DNA of 64,000 bases from Heterobilharzia americana (Eukaryota; Platyhelminthes; Trematoda; Strigeidida; Schistosomatidae): assembly GCA_944470555.2 (NCBI GenBank), contig OX104130.1, forward strand, positions 42,007,491 to 42,071,490, written 5' to 3'. The notes beneath the pieces are model-generated. The model searched no databases and was not told the origin of the DNA. It saw nothing but the letters and a program-made list of their open reading frames with translations. Below, one piece after another: positions 1-11,699 of this stretch (position 1 is the stretch's first letter; each line of letters starts with the position of its first letter). The translations under genes and the position numbers were made by a program.

Positions 1-3000
1 AAATAGATGGTTACATTTAGGAATGAAATATCAAGACAGAAGTTGTACTCATTTTTAGTAACAGAAACCAAAAGGTTTCTCTCAAAGTATTTCAAGCATT
101 AAGCACTGACAAATATAATACACTATAAGTACGTTATGTCTTTTCGGAACAGCAGAACTGAAAGATGGTAGCTTAAATTATAATTTCTGAGGTTTGTTCA
201 GGAATTACTATGATGAAAACCTGCGTCTCAACCAATGCGAACTACCCATTTGAAATACTTTTACAAAAACGGATGATTAAAATTTTTCAGGATGTGGGAT
301 ATTCCAATGTTTGGTTTCGTGATGATTCAAGAATGATTTATAGTCTAATCTACAGTAAATCATGGTTGATAAAACATAACTTCCTTTTTCATTTTGTCAG
401 TTGTTTCTTAAAAAATTGTCAGTAGTTTGCATTTAGCGTTTCTCATTCACTAAACAGATGGTTTTCTGTGATTTTTAGTCACTAATTTATTTACCCTTAG
501 GGAATAATGGATTTAAAAACCATATTTTATCTTTGATTTGGAACTAATTTGTTTTTAGAAAACAATCGAATTCTTGCTATGTTTGATGATTTAAAGTATT
601 TTCATCAGTGTATTTAGGTTTTTACTTTAGATCAAATGAAAACTATCCTGTGATTGGAATTCCTCCTTACTTCAATTATCTGATATAATAACTGAAGTCA
701 GAAAACTAAGTCTTAGGAAGGTTATTAATTTTTGTTAGGATTTTTGGGTAACTCTTCTGCAATATTGAAAACTTTTATCTCCTAGAACTTTTGGAAGTTA
801 AGAGAGCCCATATTCTGCTAGTTAGCTTAAAACATACTTGTTTCATGGCTTACCAGAAAGTAGTTTACATACTCACTACTCTTTAACATTCACTTATAGC
901 AGTCTGGTGCCTTTTTAATATGATATTATAATATAACATTTAGCAAAATGTTAGTTATCCAACCGTGTCAGTATGTTTGCATTTTTATTATGACTGTATA
1001 GTACTGAACTCGGTGATCTGACTGACAGTCAGTCAACTATTATTGATGTCAAAATGCACTGAAAATATTTTGTCGAATAAAACTTCAATGAAGTTATCTG
1101 ACTAAAAATACTACTTAACTTCGTCTTTACTCATTTCATTCAGCTGCAACTTATTTCAGTGGCTTCTGAGATATTTTATATGTTGAATACATTGTAAATT
1201 TTTCTATAATCGCAAAAACAGAGTGCTGATTCATTACTAACCATCTTACATTCACAGTGATCTTTTCAAGAACAACACGGTCCTTTTCAAATTTCAATCA
1301 TACTACAGGAAAAGTGCTAACACTGCCTTATATTTGCTACATTTTCTTATTGTGATCCTTGCTTAAAACAACATGGATAAAACTTCTTCTTTGGGTTCAC
1401 TTCACCCATAAACAACCTTTGGGTAAATATAACCATGCACCAGAATGTAATTTTGACTAAATGGTCACCGGAACAGTTTCATAAAATGTAGGTTTCCATA
1501 TAGAGTTAGTTCTTTGAGAAATGATTCATTCGATACATGATATTATCGAGTTTTCACCTTTTGAATAGTTTCGTTGTTAGTCGACTGAGTTCACAACTAA
1601 ACTTTGATAACCGTAAGGCTTCCAAATATAGTTTTCGTTATTGCAATAATGCTTGATGAAAACATTTCATAGATGTGTTAATAATATACAAAGAAACTGA
1701 ATTAAAGTGATGTTTTCTAATTCTTATCTTACTCTACAGTATAACATGTGTATGTATATGATTACCTTATGTGATGCCACTGTTTTTGCTTTAAACTGTT
1801 CAAAAAGAAACCAACATTAAACATCTTAACACGTATGAAGTAGATTCAGTTTAATCAAATTAGCATCATGTTAGCATATTATTGCATGTTGGCAAACTTA
1901 GTTATAGCCATTTTGGGAGAATACATTGGTCATAAAGACCCTAGATTTTATTCACTGTCGCAGTAGTTTGCAGAGAATGTCGGATTTTCTCCTGCAAACG
2001 GAATCTGGATAAAAGCTTAGTAATATGTTTTTTGTTTTGTCCCCGCTTAACGCAATATCTGATTTGAAGGTCACATGACAGCACGACTAAGCTGCTGGTT
2101 TTCAAAAGCAAAGAAACTTAACGTAGCATAACCACCTCTAAAGTATGAAATAAAGAAAAAAGTTGGAGGTGATAACATTTAACACTGGCTAACTCTGTTC
2201 AACGACTTCAAGATAATGTCATATTCAGGAAAATACAAATAGTAGGAAGTAAAAGACTTATGGTTGTGTTCCGAAGTACAGGCTATCTGCTGTGGTACGC
2301 AACAGAGGAATGATTATATGTTTTAATTAACCAACTAGCTGTTGAAAAAATATCTTACACGTTTTATTTTTTTATCAAATAACTTTCTCAGAAGCACGAA
2401 ATGTGAAAGAATGGTACACTTAGTACGATACGGTATAATTTCTCGGTAACTTTACAGATCATAGCTTAGCTAGCCGGTTTAGAGTACATATTTCATGACC
2501 TTATTCCTTCAAGGTCATACCCACCAATCATGGGCAAGGAATAAAGGAGCTGAAGAAGCTAAACAAGTTTATTCAAAAGACATTAGTATAGGGCAAAGTG
2601 TAAATGTGTTTGGTTTCTTATCACTCCTGATTATTGCTAAAATCCGTAGACGTTTTCATCAGCCTAAGATACCCATGCCTTTCAGCTGCATATTCAATTA
2701 CTCCGTTGTTCTACGGGCAAGTAAAAAGTCTTTTTAACTTGGTGGTTTGGTTATTGTTGGGAAAAGAGGTTAGCATGTCATTCTAGTAGATCGAAATTCA
2801 TTGTAGTGCAAAGGATGCTGACATGAAATGTGGAACCTGCAAATCAATACCAAGTTGTATATCAAACTAAGCCCCATTCAACATAAACGGCGTTGATACG
2901 CTTCATCTTCTTATATTTTATACTCTTCGATATGTTGTGTCAAGTGTGAAGACTGAAAACGTTCTGGAAGTAAGCATAATCTAGGCAACATCAAATCAGT

Positions 3001-4249
3001 ACACACACGCAAACCTGTGAACAATCTCATTTAATTTCCGGAAAATCAACTGCTTTTTGTTACTTTACTTTGTATGATTGCGTGATTCTTACATTTTTTC
3101 CAGTTTTTTAAAACTAAGTAATTGGTAGTAATTCAACAAAAGGTCAGCAGAAAATCACATCATTTGCTGCAAAAATTCGGATATTTGTCTCACCATCGTA
3201 TTCCGATCCACGAAGATATAAACAGGTAGCACTGGTAAACGTTTGCGGTGGAGTGAACTGTAACATGATTAGTAGGTCAACGAATAAGGAATGAATAGAT
3301 ATTAAGTGGTGAAATATGGGACGTGTCGTTAGTGATGTGAAAATCGGTGATAAGGATGATAAAAGAGAAGTATACCAAAGTGAAGTGAAATGAATTTGAC
3401 AAAATAACCGAAACAAGGTTATGACATAATGCATATTCGTTGTAGGGCATATATGAAAAGTTTTAAATACTGACCTTTCGAAACATTTGGAATAAGTGGA
3501 CCTCAAATAGTGCTACTTAAGGTTTATAGTGTGAAGGTTAGAGCTTCGGAACCAAAAGCACAATGTAATCTAATGCATAGCATTAAGTTATTTTCTAAAC
3601 ATGAGGACAGAATTACTGACTATTTTGTGATGAGATACGCCTTGTGACTTCACTCTTATAAATCTCAAGCCACAACAGTTACTCATTTTCATCGAAAATG
3701 CAACTTTTAAGATCTGGAGTTGTCTAACTTGATTTGTTAGGTACAATATTTGAGTTGAGTTATATTTTTTATTCTTTATTCAATTTTCTGTTTTAGCAAA
3801 AAACAAACTGCTTTCAACTCCCTGAGTATGTTTTACGCACAAGACTGAATGTAACCATGTCAGCTAATTATAACAATAAAATGTTTGCTGTTGATGGCTT
3901 TGAAGACAGGCTTATTGATATATGATGAGGACTGAAGAAATTAAAAGTTCGAACTACAGCATATTCAAAACCAATGTTCTCTGGATTACTAGACTGAAGC
4001 TGTCCAGGTGAGGTGAGATACTAAGCTACTGAACAGGACTTAACTTCGTTTCATTCAGTGATGTTTTCGATATTGGCAAAGAATAGAACCCTATTCGTCC
4101 CTAAATGAGCCCAATTTGCATTTTCGACAGAAGTCTTATTTGTGTATGCACTGTGAACGGACAGTTATTCTTCACGTAATCCCATGCACATACATGAATA
4201 ATGCCTTTATTTTGAGTTTTCGTCATTTTTTAATTGGCAGCACTTACTT
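1..4249. other. No gene recognised
   Basis: AT-rich sequence with frequent stops in all frames. Short open frames (for example 210-425, 2495-2737 and 3144-3506 minus) have no recognisable domain, no supporting homology and no convincing splice context, so I do not call them. Likely intergenic or intronic. Decayed repeats too old to recognise by eye may be present. Confidence 0.6.
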
Positions 4250-4490
4250 TACCATGACAAGTGTGCTGAAGATCAGGCAACACAAGAATAAAAAAATTGG
4301 TAAAGCGTTCTTCGACGGTGCCTTACTTACGAGCTGAAAGATGCAATGTTGATCGGAACAGTATTTACATTTTACAGTACAGTATGAACGAACGGAAAGA
4401 ATTTTCGCTGGCTAAATTTATATTCCTTCATATCACCCCTAACAAATAAAACCAAGGTGACTCATTGGAACTGAAAACAGCATGCAGCGA
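4250..4490 (+). pseudogene. Possible PLE endonuclease-tail scrap
   Basis: This stretch aligns by eye with the tail of the better preserved PLE fragment at 29.56-29.89 kb. Both translate to a basic patch (HKNKK-IG here, QENKNRRLWE there) and, about 150 bases further on, both share the string atatcacccctaacaaat followed by a similar A-rich stretch and a shared 'gcatgcagcg/gcaccatgca' region. I infer a heavily decayed 3' end of a Penelope-like element. No catalytic residue is visible. It could equally be a dispersed repeat of another kind that shares this 3' sequence. Confidence 0.3.
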
Positions 4491-5154
4491 ATTCCGAAAT
4501 AATGAAATGAACACAAAATATATGAAATACATATGTAAAGGGGTGATCAAGAAATTTCAAGTCAAATAAATAATATTCACTTTCGCGAAATTTCTATCAA
4601 AAGTAGTCACAAATAGAGTCCGGCTGTTAAGCTTCATTGTTATTATTTCATTATTTGTCCCTTAGGTCCCTATGGAACATAGGGCTTCAGTAGCACATCT
4701 ACATCGCACTCTTTTCTCTGCAGTCTCTCCAACCTAGCTCCATGACTGCCCAGAAGCTTTCATTCCTTCCTCACATGAGCTCCTCCATGTCTCCTTCGCC
4801 TCGGATGCCCGACTCGTCATTTCCCCTTTGAATTCCACTCGAGGGCCTGGTGTGTGATGTCCCCAAGTGGTCTTCTCAGTTTATGCTCAATACAATCCAT
4901 CTCCACTTTCTTCTACTGCATATTTGCTGGGCAAAGGGTTATTGGTTGGCTCGTTGTCAGTTAGAGCTCCTTGTTGCTTATTCTTGCTATTCTGGCCATC
5001 TGATCTTCAGTATCGAGCGTAGACAGCTGTTGATTGATGAATGTCTGCAGTCTGTCGGATATGCTTTTGATAACGCGCAAAGTCTACGTACCATATAGAA
5101 ACACTGACTTGACTGAATTAGTGTTGAGAATGCGGATCTTGTTCTCTGTGCTCA

Positions 5155-5228
5155 GTGCTGTGCTGTGCTGTGCAGTGCTGTGCTGTGCTGTGCAGTGCAG
5201 TGCAGTGTGGTGTGGTGTGGTGTGGTGC
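5155..5228. repeat. Pentamer tandem array in R1
   Basis: Tandem 5-mers: tgctg and tgcag units, followed by tgtgg units. The array lies inside the RTE carboxy-terminal region. R2 carries the same array at 10014-10087, and R5/R7 carry a shorter tgcac array at the equivalent site (about 40594-40614 and 46146-46166), so the position is a recurrent expansion point in this family. Confidence 0.85.
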
Positions 5229-5416
5229 AATAGATCTCAACACTGATTTCAGATTAATGCAGGAAGGCCTGTCTTGATGTCTTTCCGATCCTGGTGTTGA
5301 CATTCTCATCTGTGCCACCACTTGTAGTTGAGACGATGTTGCCTAGGTGGGTAGATAGGTAGGTGAGAGAGACAATTAATTTCCTTTAGATTTCTCCTGT
5401 TCATGGCGATTGGTGT

Positions 5417-5448
<32 letters not shown>

Positions 5449-5449
5449 G
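5417..5449. repeat. (GTT)n microsatellite in R1
   Basis: Eleven GTT triplets, encoding a run of glutamines on the minus strand within the RTE reading frame. The R2 copy has ten (10276-10305). This is the only difference seen between the two copies over about 940 bases. Confidence 0.9.
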
Positions 5450-5804
5450 AATGGGTATCTTCATGATCACCATCTTCTGTGCATTCATTTGAAGTCCCAT
5501 CTTCGCTGCCTCGTCTGTCAACCTGTTAGTTTGTGCCTGTAGATCTTCGAGTTTGTGTGGCATTAGATATAAATGATGGTTGAAATCCAAATCTTGTAGG
5601 GCGTTCTCATCCGTCATGCATCGTATGCTTATGTTCTGGTTCTTCAACGTTTGTTGTTTGATTCAGCGCAGTTGTCCACAATCGGGAAGATAATCAATGA
5701 TCGTGAGCTTCAACCAACTTATCTTACTCCTGTCTTCACTTCAGAGGCGTCACTGTGGTCTCCATTATGAACTTCATAGTGTGGTATTCAACTTGATCAT
5801 TCAG

Positions 5805-6690
5805 CTTAAATGTTCTTCACTACTCAGGACTTCACCGAATGTACAATAATAAGCTATTATTCGAAAGAAAATACATTCATCATACTCCCGCCGAAATGCT
5901 GAAATATGTGTAAAACAGCTGTTTCGAATTATCAGAGATGGAATAATGTGTATTGCCCAAAAATGTGTTGGAAGTCTTTCACGTTTGTTGATATGGATAG
6001 CCTTCATTTCAGGATTTTTCGTGAAACTTGACAATTTGTGGAGGAAACATTGTAGTTATTCGCACTCTGAAAGATCTCTAAACTCATGACCATTAACTAG
6101 ATTCGGTTCTTGCATTAAAATACCTAAAATCTCTCTAAAAATACAATTTGTTTTCCATCGAAGACTTTAAGTGAAGCATAATTTTCTTAGGAATTTAATT
6201 AAATTCTAGTTTGTTTCTTGTAGATTGAGCAAAGAATAAGGAGAAAAGAGATGAAAAATTATCATTCTTTACATTCAGTTAAGCATGCGGGAATAAAACT
6301 TTACAGAACGGAAGACTAAGTTCAATATCCATCTTTGATATTCCCACTTGCTTCAAATAATTAGTTTCTACTGCTACATTTCATGATTATGTGCATACAT
6401 GGAATGTTTCGTATTTCTGAAAGCGATAGTTTAACTCCCCTTGGGATAAATACTTTCAGTAGGATATCCGACTGTCATCACATCACAAAATTTATTCTTT
6501 TCACATAAGAGTCATGCGACTAACCGTTAAGTTAATCAGCATGGACAGCACCTGAAAGTCGACAAACATCATCATCCATCAACATAGGACCTGGCATTAC
6601 TGCATAACGGTCCGAGTTACTACAGCTCATATCACTATATTAGGTGAAAAAGGCAGTGAAGTGTAAGATGAAGATAAGAAAATTGGATCA
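5805..6690. other. No gene recognised
   Basis: AT-rich sequence between R1 and element B. Nothing codes. The right part (about 6540-6690) may be the 3' untranslated tail of element B, because the minus-strand reading of B runs into it without a visible break, but I could not fix the end. Confidence 0.5.
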
Positions 6691-7252
6691 AAATAAATAC
6701 AAAGTACGAGAAGAAAGAAAGGAAGAATGAGAAAATGGTAAGATTCGGTATAGTGTCGTTAAGATGAGGACAATGAGTGTGGGGATACATATGCGCCACT
6801 GACATCGGTTTTGAGCCATGCCATCACCTAGAGTCTCTAACCACTAGTTCCTCTTGTCCCACAGACCCCAGCCACCTAGTCTACATCGCCCCACATGGCT
6901 CAAACCAACAGTCAAAGACTTCATACACTGATACCACGCTTTAGTCTCTCCACCTCGGGCCTTTTTCCAACCTGAACCTACTTTGGCCAACATTATGTGA
7001 CGAGGCTATCGGCGACTAGGCATGAGTAACACGTGTCCCAACCATCTCAGTTGATAAAGGTTCACAACCTCGTCAACTGATTAACATTCCCTCTCTAAAA
7101 CACTACACCTGACTTCTACGTTACTCACATGGTGACAGGTGGCATAAGTTGACAAAACCAGCCGAGCCTTTTATATCCGTGGAGAGATCTCATCGGCCGC
7201 TGAGCCACTAGGGTTGGTCCTACTTACTGGGTAAGTAAAGTTGTTAACACAC

Positions 7253-8064
7253 TCAACCACTGCACTCCCTATTGTTAGCCGAGACACTGTTGAAGACCAG
7301 TCCTGAGGCGACAGTTTGCATTTGGGTGGTTAGAAGCACATCCCAAACATTCTCAAATTCCCACTCAAAGCGTTCAGAAGACTGCATCTTGTCAGCGTCT
7401 CCATCCAACAGGACTATGTCATCTGCATATTCTAATTCTAACGAAAATTCTCCTGCTATCAGGTCAACGTCTGTGTAATCAGGCGACGAGACGGAGACCT
7501 CCATAAGAATATCTAAAATAAAATTGAATAAGAATGGAGAGAGTGGGCACCCTTGACGGACACCACTCGATGAGCAAATCATCCTGCACATCTCACCATA
7601 GACTGTAACACGCCCACAAGTGTTTGAGTAGACAGCCTTTAATAAGGTGATGTATTTACTCGGTACGCCTTTCAGTGAGAGACATTTCCATAAGACTTCT
7701 CGATCAACGAAGTTGAATGCCACCTTCTGGTTGAAAAATACAGCCAGTATCGGGCGTCGGTAGACGTGCCTGTGTTCCAAAGCCTGGCGCAGTGTAAATA
7801 TCTGGTCGATACACCCGCGACAGGTCTAAAGCCTGTCTAGTTTTCTCGAGCCTGCCGTTCCCCAACTCCACTCAGTCGTCGAAGAATTGTGAAACCTAAA
7901 ATCTGAGGCACTATGTTCGTCAGGCTGATTCCTCTGTGGTTATCACAAGAGGACTTCTCGTCTTTCTTGAAGACTGGAATAATCAGTGATTTAGACCAGT
8001 CAGGGAGGATGGTATTTGATTCCCATATACTGATTAACACTTCCGTTAACCTAACTAAGAGCAT
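7253..8064 (-). pseudogene. Reverse transcriptase of element B
   Basis: RNA-templated DNA polymerase domain. The upstream part (8064-7837) reads LISIWESNTILPDWSKSLIIPVFKK and then GISLTNIVPQILGFTILRRL, the usual fingers motifs. The downstream part (7780-7253) begins in another frame and contains motif A, then SSGVRQGCPLSPFLFNFILD (motif B), then LEYADDIVLLDGDADKMQ (motif C). The YADD catalytic box is intact. Motif A reads FFNQKVAFNFVD, where the family normally has Asp at the first and second Asn positions, so a catalytic metal ligand is gone. The segment between the two parts is frameshifted. Inactive. Confidence 0.8.
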
Positions 8065-8184
8065 CTTACCGCCATCCTTGTATACCTTTGGAGTTAGTCC
8101 GTGTGGTCATGCCGCCCTTCCTCTTTTCAGGTTACCTACTACTTCCTCGACTTGTGCTAGTGTTGAGGGGCCTATCTCAATGTT

Positions 8185-9240
8185 TCATTCAGGATATGAC
8201 TGAATAGCTAGCAACGCAATGGTGGCTGGAGGCCAGTTAAACTGTTCCTCGAAGTGTTCTGCCCATCGTTCTAGCCGTCTGTGCGAGTGAATCGCAGACC
8301 CGTCCTTCTCCGCTATGGTCTCACTAACCGTAGTCGACCTCCCCCTACCAGTTTCCTTAATAAACCGAAATAACTGTCTACTATTACTAATCGCCACTGG
8401 CTTTTCCAATTCTTTAGTCTTCGCTAACCACCACTGTTCGCGGATATTGCGTAAACTTTTCATCAGTCTACTTTTAAGTTGCGCTCGCTCTTCATTGTAC
8501 TCAGAGCTTGCAGGGATGCGTTCACGTGCCTCCATTAGTTCGAAACAGGCTGCTGATATCCACTGGCTCTTTTTAGCTACTGTTTTGGAGTTGGCTACGG
8601 TCTTCAACGCTACTTTCAAAGCAGACTGGAGATGACACCATGCTTCCCCTTGGTGTGTGGTAGTGTTCTGTTCCGATAACTGCTTAGCCAACTTCTTACC
8701 GAACGCGGAATCGGTGTCGAGCAGCACTCGTAGTGGTTTTGTCGCCGAGTGTTTCCTACATCCATTGAGACCCAGACATATACGCGAACGGACCAACGAC
8801 TGGTCACTATCCAAACACTTACCCCAGAGGGAGAGGCAGTCTTCCACCGATCCTCTTCAGTAATGTAGTCTGTCTGTGTCCATAGCTCAGTTGAGCTCTG
8901 TGAACGCCACGTCAAACAGTGTCTTTCTTTGTATCTGAAATTTGTGCTAGCTAAAAATAGGCGGTTATCTGAGCACAGTTGTAGAAGGCGATCACTCTTA
9001 TCTGTTCATTCAGCCGGGACTCCAAAAGTGCCACCTAAGTGCCTTTCTACCTCACTCAGTCTATCCACCTGTGCATTGAAATCACCTGCAACAACCACTA
9101 CGTCTGAACATTTGGCTTTCGAGAGGAGGCTAGACAGTCTTCGGTAGAACTCGTCCTTCACTTCATCCGAACTGCAGTCAATGGGTGCGTAAGCAAAGAG
9201 ACAACTGCGAGTTTCACTAATCTTTTTAGTTCTTCCTGTG
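8185..9240 (-). pseudogene. Endonuclease end and linker of element B
   Basis: Minus-strand remnant of the APE-type endonuclease and of the linker before the RT. Around 9240-9010 a decayed frame gives FAYAPIDCSSDEVKDEFYRR and VVVVAGDFNAQVDRLSEVER. GDFNAQ is the conserved endonuclease catalytic block. Around 8915-8850 comes TWRSQSSTELWTQTDYI, the 'TW...ID(Y/H)' motif, with a following SLV where the SDH box should sit (DSDQSLVRSRIC, His replaced by Gln). From 8847 to 8185 is an open 220-codon linker with RQLFRFIKETGRGRS and RRLERWAEHFEEQFNWP, the segment that precedes LINE RT domains. The two parts are in different frames. Confidence 0.7.
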
Positions 9241-9490
9241 CCGGTGTGGTGGAGAGTGTTATTTTGATGGACGACCTTTAGTAACCCTCCCCTTCACTGG
9301 CAAGGAAGGCATCATCAGCATGGCACTGCTGACCATCCAAGGGAAACACCTTACTGCAGTCACACACCATCCAGCTAGTAGCAGCATGAATTCGCCCTCA
9401 GAAACCCATAATAATGTAGCCATTCACACCAAAAGTGTAACTGCTTTTCTTTAAACCACTACTCAACAGTTCTTCATGGTACGGTAGGAC

Positions 9491-11690
9491 CTTCATTGTT
9501 ATTATTTCATTATTTGTCCCTTAGGTCCCTATGGAACATAGGGCTTCAGTAGCACATCTACATCGCACTCTTTTCTCTGCAGTCTCTCCAACCTAGCTCC
9601 ATGACTGCCCAGAAGCTTTCATTCCTTCCTCACATGAGCTCCTCCATGTCTCCTTCGCCTCGGATGCCCGACTCGTCATTTCCCCTTTGAATTCCACTCG
9701 AGGGCCTGGTGTGTGATGTCCCCAAGTGGTCTTCTCAGTTTATGCTCAATACAATCCATCTCCACTTTCTTCTACTGCATATTTGCTGGGCAAAGGGTTA
9801 TTGGTTGGCTCGTTGTCAGTTAGAGCTCCTTGTTGCTTATTCTTGCTATTCTGGCCATCTGATCTTCAGTATCGAGCGTAGACAGCTGTTGATTGATGAA
9901 TGTCTGCAGTCTGTCGGATATGCTTTTGATAACGCGCAAAGTCTACGTACCATATAGAAACACTGACTTGACTGAATTAGTGTTGAGAATGCGGATCTTG
10001 TTCTCTGTGCTCAGTGCTGTGCTGTGCTGTGCAGTGCTGTGCTGTGCTGTGCAGTGCAGTGCAGTGTGGTGTGGTGTGGTGTGGTGCAATAGATCTCAAC
10101 ACTGATTTCAGATTAATGCAGGAAGGCCTGTCTTGATGTCTTTCCGATCCTGGTGTTGACATTCTCATCTGTGCCACCACTTGTAGTTGAGACGATGTTG
10201 CCTAGGTGGGTAGATAGGTAGGTGAGAGAGACAATTAATTTCCTTTAGATTTCTCCTGTTCATGGCGATTGGTGTTTGTTGTTGTTGTTGTTGTTGTTGT
10301 TGTTGAATGGGTATCTTCATGATCACCATCTTCTGTGCATTCATTTGAAGTCCCATCTTCGCTGCCTCGTCTGTCAACCTGTTAGTTTGTGCCTGTAGAT
10401 CTTCGAGTTTGTGTGGCATTAGATATAAATCATCGGCGAAATCCTGCCTCCTACTCGCAGCCTATTCTGCTCCACTTGCTAGTATTCGTATAAGTGTTTT
10501 TTCTTGGCATGCACTCTTCTTCACTTCTTTGTCGAGTGTAGTGATCTACAGGTTGTGTTCAGTTACTGTTTTCATTGTTCATCCCTGCAATACACTACAC
10601 TGCTTCATCTTCTGCTTCAACAACACGATTTTGCAGCAGGTTTCCTTCCATGTCTCTTTCACAGAATTCCAGTGTTCGTCCGAGCGCGTCTCTTAGAGAA
10701 TGGTGCCTTATAACTTCCACTTTTTCCTGATGACTGATCACATGAACATGTCGTTTGTAGTTTCGTCCTTCAGTTTCTGTTACGTGTTCATCTTGAAATG
10801 TAGGCTATCATCACCAACTTCTGTGAAGGCTTTCGACTTTGTTTTGGAAGGTTCCTTGCACTAGATAGTGAGTGGTGTGATCCTACATCTGCTCCTCTTT
10901 CTGATAATGTTTGTGTCCAGTAGGCTGCGTATCCACTTTCTTCACATTGAGATGAAGTCGATCTGATTTTTAGTGTGGTGTGTCTATCTGGTGAAATCCA
11001 ATGTGTGTTACTTTGTTTGTACACAATGTCTCCAATCACTAAATCATCATTGAATGCACAGGAACCTGCAAACAGTTCTCTGTTCTTATTCATTTCACCA
11101 AGTGCTTCTCCACCTATAGTGAGTTCTCTTCCAGTGTTGTCCTCTTCGATCCTACCCATTAGAATTTATATGTCGCCAACTGGGTTGAAATCTTGTTCAT
11201 CAATGATTGCAGTTGTCTATAGAACTCCTCCTTCTTCTTTTCTTCTACGTGTGCATTATTTTTAGGTGCATTGCGTACCATTGTATGAATGTGACCTTCC
11301 TCCATTTTGGTTTGAATCTAGCCGTCATGATGCTGTAGGAGGAGATTGGTTCTCACTGAGTGATAGTCTTCAATGCTCTCGGGGACATCATAATAACTAA
11401 TCCGAAATTCAGTTTTCTTGTGATTGTCGTCCGGGTGACAATACCGAGGTAGATTATCGACTCTCCAGTTGACAGTCCGGAGAGTCCACTTCCATTCCAT
11501 CTACTGATTCCCTGCAGATTCATAGCCCTTCTATGCTATACTTTTTTATCTCTTTTGCAATTTGGGTAGTCTCGCTAGCCAGCCAGCTTTAAACATTGTT
11601 CGGATATTCTATGTGCCCATTCTTACTTTAGCTTTCATCGAGAGGAGTCATATCGACCAATTGGCTTCCCAAAGTCTTTCACCAATTGGC
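9491..11690 (-). mobile_element. RTE-like LINE copy R2, internally deleted
   Basis: Minus-strand RTE copy starting near its 5' region (about 11.69 kb; the 11.64-11.69 kb sequence matches the 5' region of R7 at 47.26-47.32 kb). It keeps decayed endonuclease: DNTGRELTIGGEALGEMN with CAFNDDLVIGD, then RGADVGSHHSLSSARN, where the catalytic SDH is SHH. It keeps part of the linker (10.75-10.45 kb), then jumps at about 10443 directly to the RT catalytic block, reading DFADDLYLMPHKLEDLQ. Relative to R8 about 1 kb of linker and RT is missing. The 3' 940 bases are nearly identical to R1. It lies against element B at 9490, so it probably inserted there. Non-functional. Confidence 0.8.
10014..10305. repeat. 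Pentamer array and (GTT)10 in R2
   Basis: Same microsatellites as in R1: a tgctg/tgcag/tgtgg array at 10014-10087 and a GTT run at 10276-10305, one triplet shorter than in R1. Confidence 0.85.
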
Positions 11691-11699
11691 GTCATTTCG

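Larger units (their letters stand above)
4632..5800 (-). mobile_element. RTE-like LINE copy R1, 3' part
   Basis: A minus-strand 3' fragment of the RTE-clade non-LTR retrotransposon that recurs eight times in this window. Read 5' to 3' on the minus strand it contains a decayed reverse-transcriptase stretch (5.8-5.58 kb: SDASEVKTGVR, then LQDLDF where the catalytic FADD box should be), the family block MPHKLEDLQAQTNRLTDEA, a glutamine run from (CAA)n, then the carboxy-terminal domain. It ends at 4632 in the family's AT-rich 3' tail. The catalytic box reads DFNHHLYL, so the metal-binding aspartates are lost. Bases 4632-5574 are almost identical to R2 (9491-10430), differing by one CAA codon, yet the sequence immediately upstream is much more diverged. 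Non-functional. Confidence 0.85.
6700..9489 (-). mobile_element. Non-LTR retrotransposon 'element B', broken
   Basis: A second LINE lineage, distinct in sequence from the RTE copies. Minus-strand order: endonuclease remnant (about 9.45-8.62 kb), basic linker (8.85-8.19 kb), reverse transcriptase (8.06-7.25 kb), then a carboxy-terminal block (7.2-6.8 kb) with Trp/Arg-rich segments read through stops. Its RT shows FSGVRQGCPLSP-type and YADD motifs typical of APE-type LINEs. The clade (RTE or CR1/Jockey) is not decidable by eye. The coding region is split over several frames. On its upstream side it stops at 9489/9490, where RTE copy R2 begins with its 3' end, so R2 probably inserted into B. I do not see the missing 5' part of B beyond R2. 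Confidence 0.75.

Noticed and set aside
3144..3506. 120-codon minus-strand frame
   Set aside because: Composition is that of AT-rich noncoding DNA, no recognisable motif, no splice signals found.
4850..5246. Two overlapping open frames present identically at 4850-5246 and 9709-10105, looking like a duplicated gene
   Set aside because: They are antisense to the RTE 3' region. Their identity reflects the near-identical R1 and R2 tracts.
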